A stretch of 6,719 nucleotides of DNA, taken from the NCBI GenBank assembly GCA_020024235.1, contig JAHHUA010000094.1, positions 1 through 6,719 on the forward strand. The letters are read 5' to 3'. Positions 4,863-6,719 of this stretch are shown piece by piece. How positions within the stretch are numbered: position 1 is the stretch's first letter; each line of letters opens with the position of its first letter. Origin of the DNA: Oscillospiraceae bacterium (GTDB lineage: Bacteria > Bacillota > Clostridia > Oscillospirales > Ruminococcaceae). The translations under genes were made by a program, and so were the position numbers. The notes beneath the pieces are model-generated. The model was given only the letters and a program-made list of their open reading frames with translations, was not told the origin of the DNA and did no database searches.

Positions 4863-6719
4863 TTAGGTTGTTGGGTTTTCATTTTCACCCCATTCTCTTA
4901 CTTCTTTCATAATATTAACCATGCTAAGTGGTATGTTTTCTTCTTCCAATATATCTAAAACTTTTTCTTTAAGTTTTCCAGGCAACGGAGAAATAATATG
5001 TATGTTTATAAAATTATCTCCCCTGTTGTCAGCAAAAATTTGTTCGTTTTCTTCTTTTTTAATCTCCGGAATTTTGTTATACATATTTAAAAGTGATTGA
5101 TAGGAATAAGGAGCTTTAGGAAATTCAAATACTATAATATCTTTATAGTATTCATTTGGATAAGATTCTATAGCCTTTTTTACATTTTCCTCATTAACAG
5201 TGTATATTTTTATTATCAGTTTGTTTTCTTTTTCAAAAAAAGTGTTTTCAAAAATACCTCCATGATCATCTTTAGATAATGTATCCAATAAGTAATTTTT
5301 TATTTCAGATGCCTGTTCTACTGCTTTGAAAAGTTTTTCTGTATCTTTAGAGTTTTCTTCGGTATTAGTATCATTTTGAGTTGTACTCGGATTTTCTGAA
5401 ACATCATCAAAAATAATACTTTCAGCAATTTTTACAGCTGTTTCTTTTGATACTTTTTCACTGTCCAGTTCTATGGCAATAAATACACCTGAATTTTGAT
5501 TATTAGAAACTATACCTATATTGTTTTTTTCGCCGTTATATCCCATAGAAGAACCGACTTGTGCGGATATGTAAACATCAGTGAGAATTGTTTCATTTAA
5601 TCCGTATTGAGTTATTACCTGACCCCTGTCATCGCCCAAAGCAAATTGATAATGATTTGCCATAGCTATAGGACTATATATCATCATTCTGTATCTGTTT
5701 GATGATTTTTCATATTCATCAGCATTATAGGTACAATAGCCTACAGAGCCTACAGCCTCATCTTTTTCATTGTATATATACAGCCTATTGAAAAGACCAT
5801 CACATGAATATTTTGAGTCAGTATTTTGATTTTTAATTGAATAACCCTTTGGCAACCCGATATTTACACCAAAAGGATTTATATCAAATACATCACTGTT
5901 TGTGGCATTCTTTTCTGCTGTATTATTTGGAAAAATCAGATGATTTAAGGTTATGTCGGTTTTATCGGAATTTACCACAGGTTTTTCATCTGAAATTATT
6001 GTAACTATACCATTTTGCTTATTGACTGCCGCCTGTATTTTTTCATCTTCAATAATTACATTATAAATATAGCAGTCGCAGTTTTCCAATTTCGCAGTTC
6101 CTGTATATTCTAGTTTTATGTTTTCTGTGGAAAATTTATTTTTTAGTATAAATTCCGCATCTTCCTTTACAATATGACATATTTCACTTTCAGGGAATCC
6201 TAATTGTTGTGCTTCAGGGAAGTAATATTGATCTACAAGCCATTTTTCCCCTACTTTTTTTATTGTGAGATAAGTATATCCATATTCATAAACATTATCT
6301 TCTATATTTATTCCCAATAAAATATATTGCATAAGCATGGTAATTCTGTCATCACTTTGTTTTTTAACAGTAATTTCTGTCAAAGTATTTTCATAACTAT
6401 AACCGGTTTTCCACGGACCTAAGCGATAATATTTGCCGCTGATATTTTTAATAAGATTTCCACTTTCAAATGCATCTTTTGCTTTTCCTGTAAAAATATC
6501 ATTTACTGCCTCTTCATAATTGGTAAGTTCATTATATTCAGGGCTGTTTTCAGGATAAATTGTTTCACCAATAGTAAAAACATTATTTTCCCCACTTAAT
6601 GCATCAACATTATAAGCATTATTCACTTTATACCATAATTCATGGATAACAGGTAATAAATCTTTGCCATCGGAATCAAGGATTTTTTCTTCATTAATTT
6701 GAATTGTAGAGGCATAAGC
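4863..6719 (-). CDS. Large, probably exported multi-domain protein of unknown function (5' end outside the window)
   Basis: The frame is open to the right edge, so at least 618 residues are visible and the start is missing. The GTG at 6626 is an internal Val codon with no ribosome site. Numbering is from the edge. Residues about 51-171 (EEAVNDIFTGKAKDAF, then GKYYRLGP, then EKWLVDQYYF) resemble the IseA fold of cell-wall endopeptidase inhibitors. About 183-242 (EDAEFILKNKF to KQNGIVTII) looks PepSY-like. About 280-440 is a beta-rich domain I do not recognise, opening with PFGVNIGLPKGY and ending KIAESIIF. A polar Ser/Thr/Asn/Glu linker follows (441-461). About 487-607 shows two beta-alpha repeats (ENKLIIKIYTVNEENVKKAI; NFINIHIISPLPGKLKEKVL) like the prodomains of secreted proteases, but no protease domain follows. 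The composition and linker suggest export. The first visible residues, AYAS, might be the end of a signal peptide. All domain matches are by eye. No clear strong terminator follows. Confidence 0.85.
   Translation of the reverse strand, partial: AYASTIQINEEKILDSDGKDLLPVIHELWYKVNNAYNVDALSGENNVFTIGETIYPENSPEYNELTNYEEAVNDIFTGKAKDAFESGNLIKNISGKYYRLGPWKTGYSYENTLTEITVKKQSDDRITMLMQYILLGINIEDNVYEYGYTYLTIKKVGEKWLVDQYYFPEAQQLGFPESEICHIVKEDAEFILKNKFSTENIKLEYTGTAKLENCDCYIYNVIIEDEKIQAAVNKQNGIVTIISDEKPVVNSDKTDITLNHLIFPNNTAEKNATNSDVFDINPFGVNIGLPKGYSIKNQNTDSKYSCDGLFNRLYIYNEKDEAVGSVGYCTYNADEYEKSSNRYRMMIYSPIAMANHYQFALGDDRGQVITQYGLNETILTDVYISAQVGSSMGYNGEKNNIGIVSNNQNSGVFIAIELDSEKVSKETAVKIAESIIFDDVSENPSTTQNDTNTEENSKDTEKLFKAVEQASEIKNYLLDTLSKDDHGGIFENTFFEKENKLIIKIYTVNEENVKKAIESYPNEYYKDIIVFEFPKAPYSYQSLLNMYNKIPEIKKEENEQIFADNRGDNFINIHIISPLPGKLKEKVLDILEEENIPLSMVNIMKEVREWGENENPTT

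Noticed and set aside
6624..6626. GTG at 6626 as the start of the large gene
   Set aside because: The frame stays open for 31 more codons to the window edge, and there is no ribosome binding site before the GTG.

Overview
The window is strongly AT-rich. Every gene I can support lies on the minus strand. Ribosome binding sites are of the AGGAGG type and promoters are close to TTGnnn/TATAAT, which fits a low-GC Gram-positive bacterium. The likely use of UGA as selenocysteine points to an anaerobic member of the Clostridia. Genus and species cannot be told from this sequence.

Layout in the direction of transcription, from the right edge leftwards. (1) 6719-4863: the 3' part of a large gene whose start lies outside the window. 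It encodes a probably exported, multi-domain protein of unknown function, with IseA-like, PepSY-like and protease-prodomain-like parts judged by eye. (2) 4736-4272: a peroxiredoxin of the Bcp/PrxQ family with its own promoter and terminator. An in-frame TGA sits exactly where the peroxidatic cysteine belongs, followed by a small hairpin. I read it as a full-length 154-residue selenoprotein rather than a broken gene; a standard gene caller would report only its last 66 residues. (3) 4091-2706: an XRE-type helix-turn-helix protein with a long tail of about 28-residue alpha-helical repeats paired into units of about 56 residues. It has its own promoter. (4) 2589-1252 and 1238-27: a two-gene operon encoding the TldD and TldE/PmbA partners of a zinc metalloprotease. 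Its promoter lies next to the end of the XRE gene, and a perfect 13-bp inverted repeat sits in the leader. A probable terminator after pmbA is cut by the left edge.

The genes look like four independent transcription units rather than one pathway. The peroxiredoxin removes peroxides in the cytoplasm. TldD and TldE together degrade or mature small peptides. The XRE-repeat protein may sense something through its helical tail. The large protein probably works outside the membrane. No gap without a gene exceeds 300 bases. I saw no tRNA, rRNA, CRISPR array, insertion sequence or phage gene. The most notable item is the selenocysteine peroxiredoxin, which lacks a cysteine at both usual resolving positions. 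The second is the XRE-solenoid fusion.
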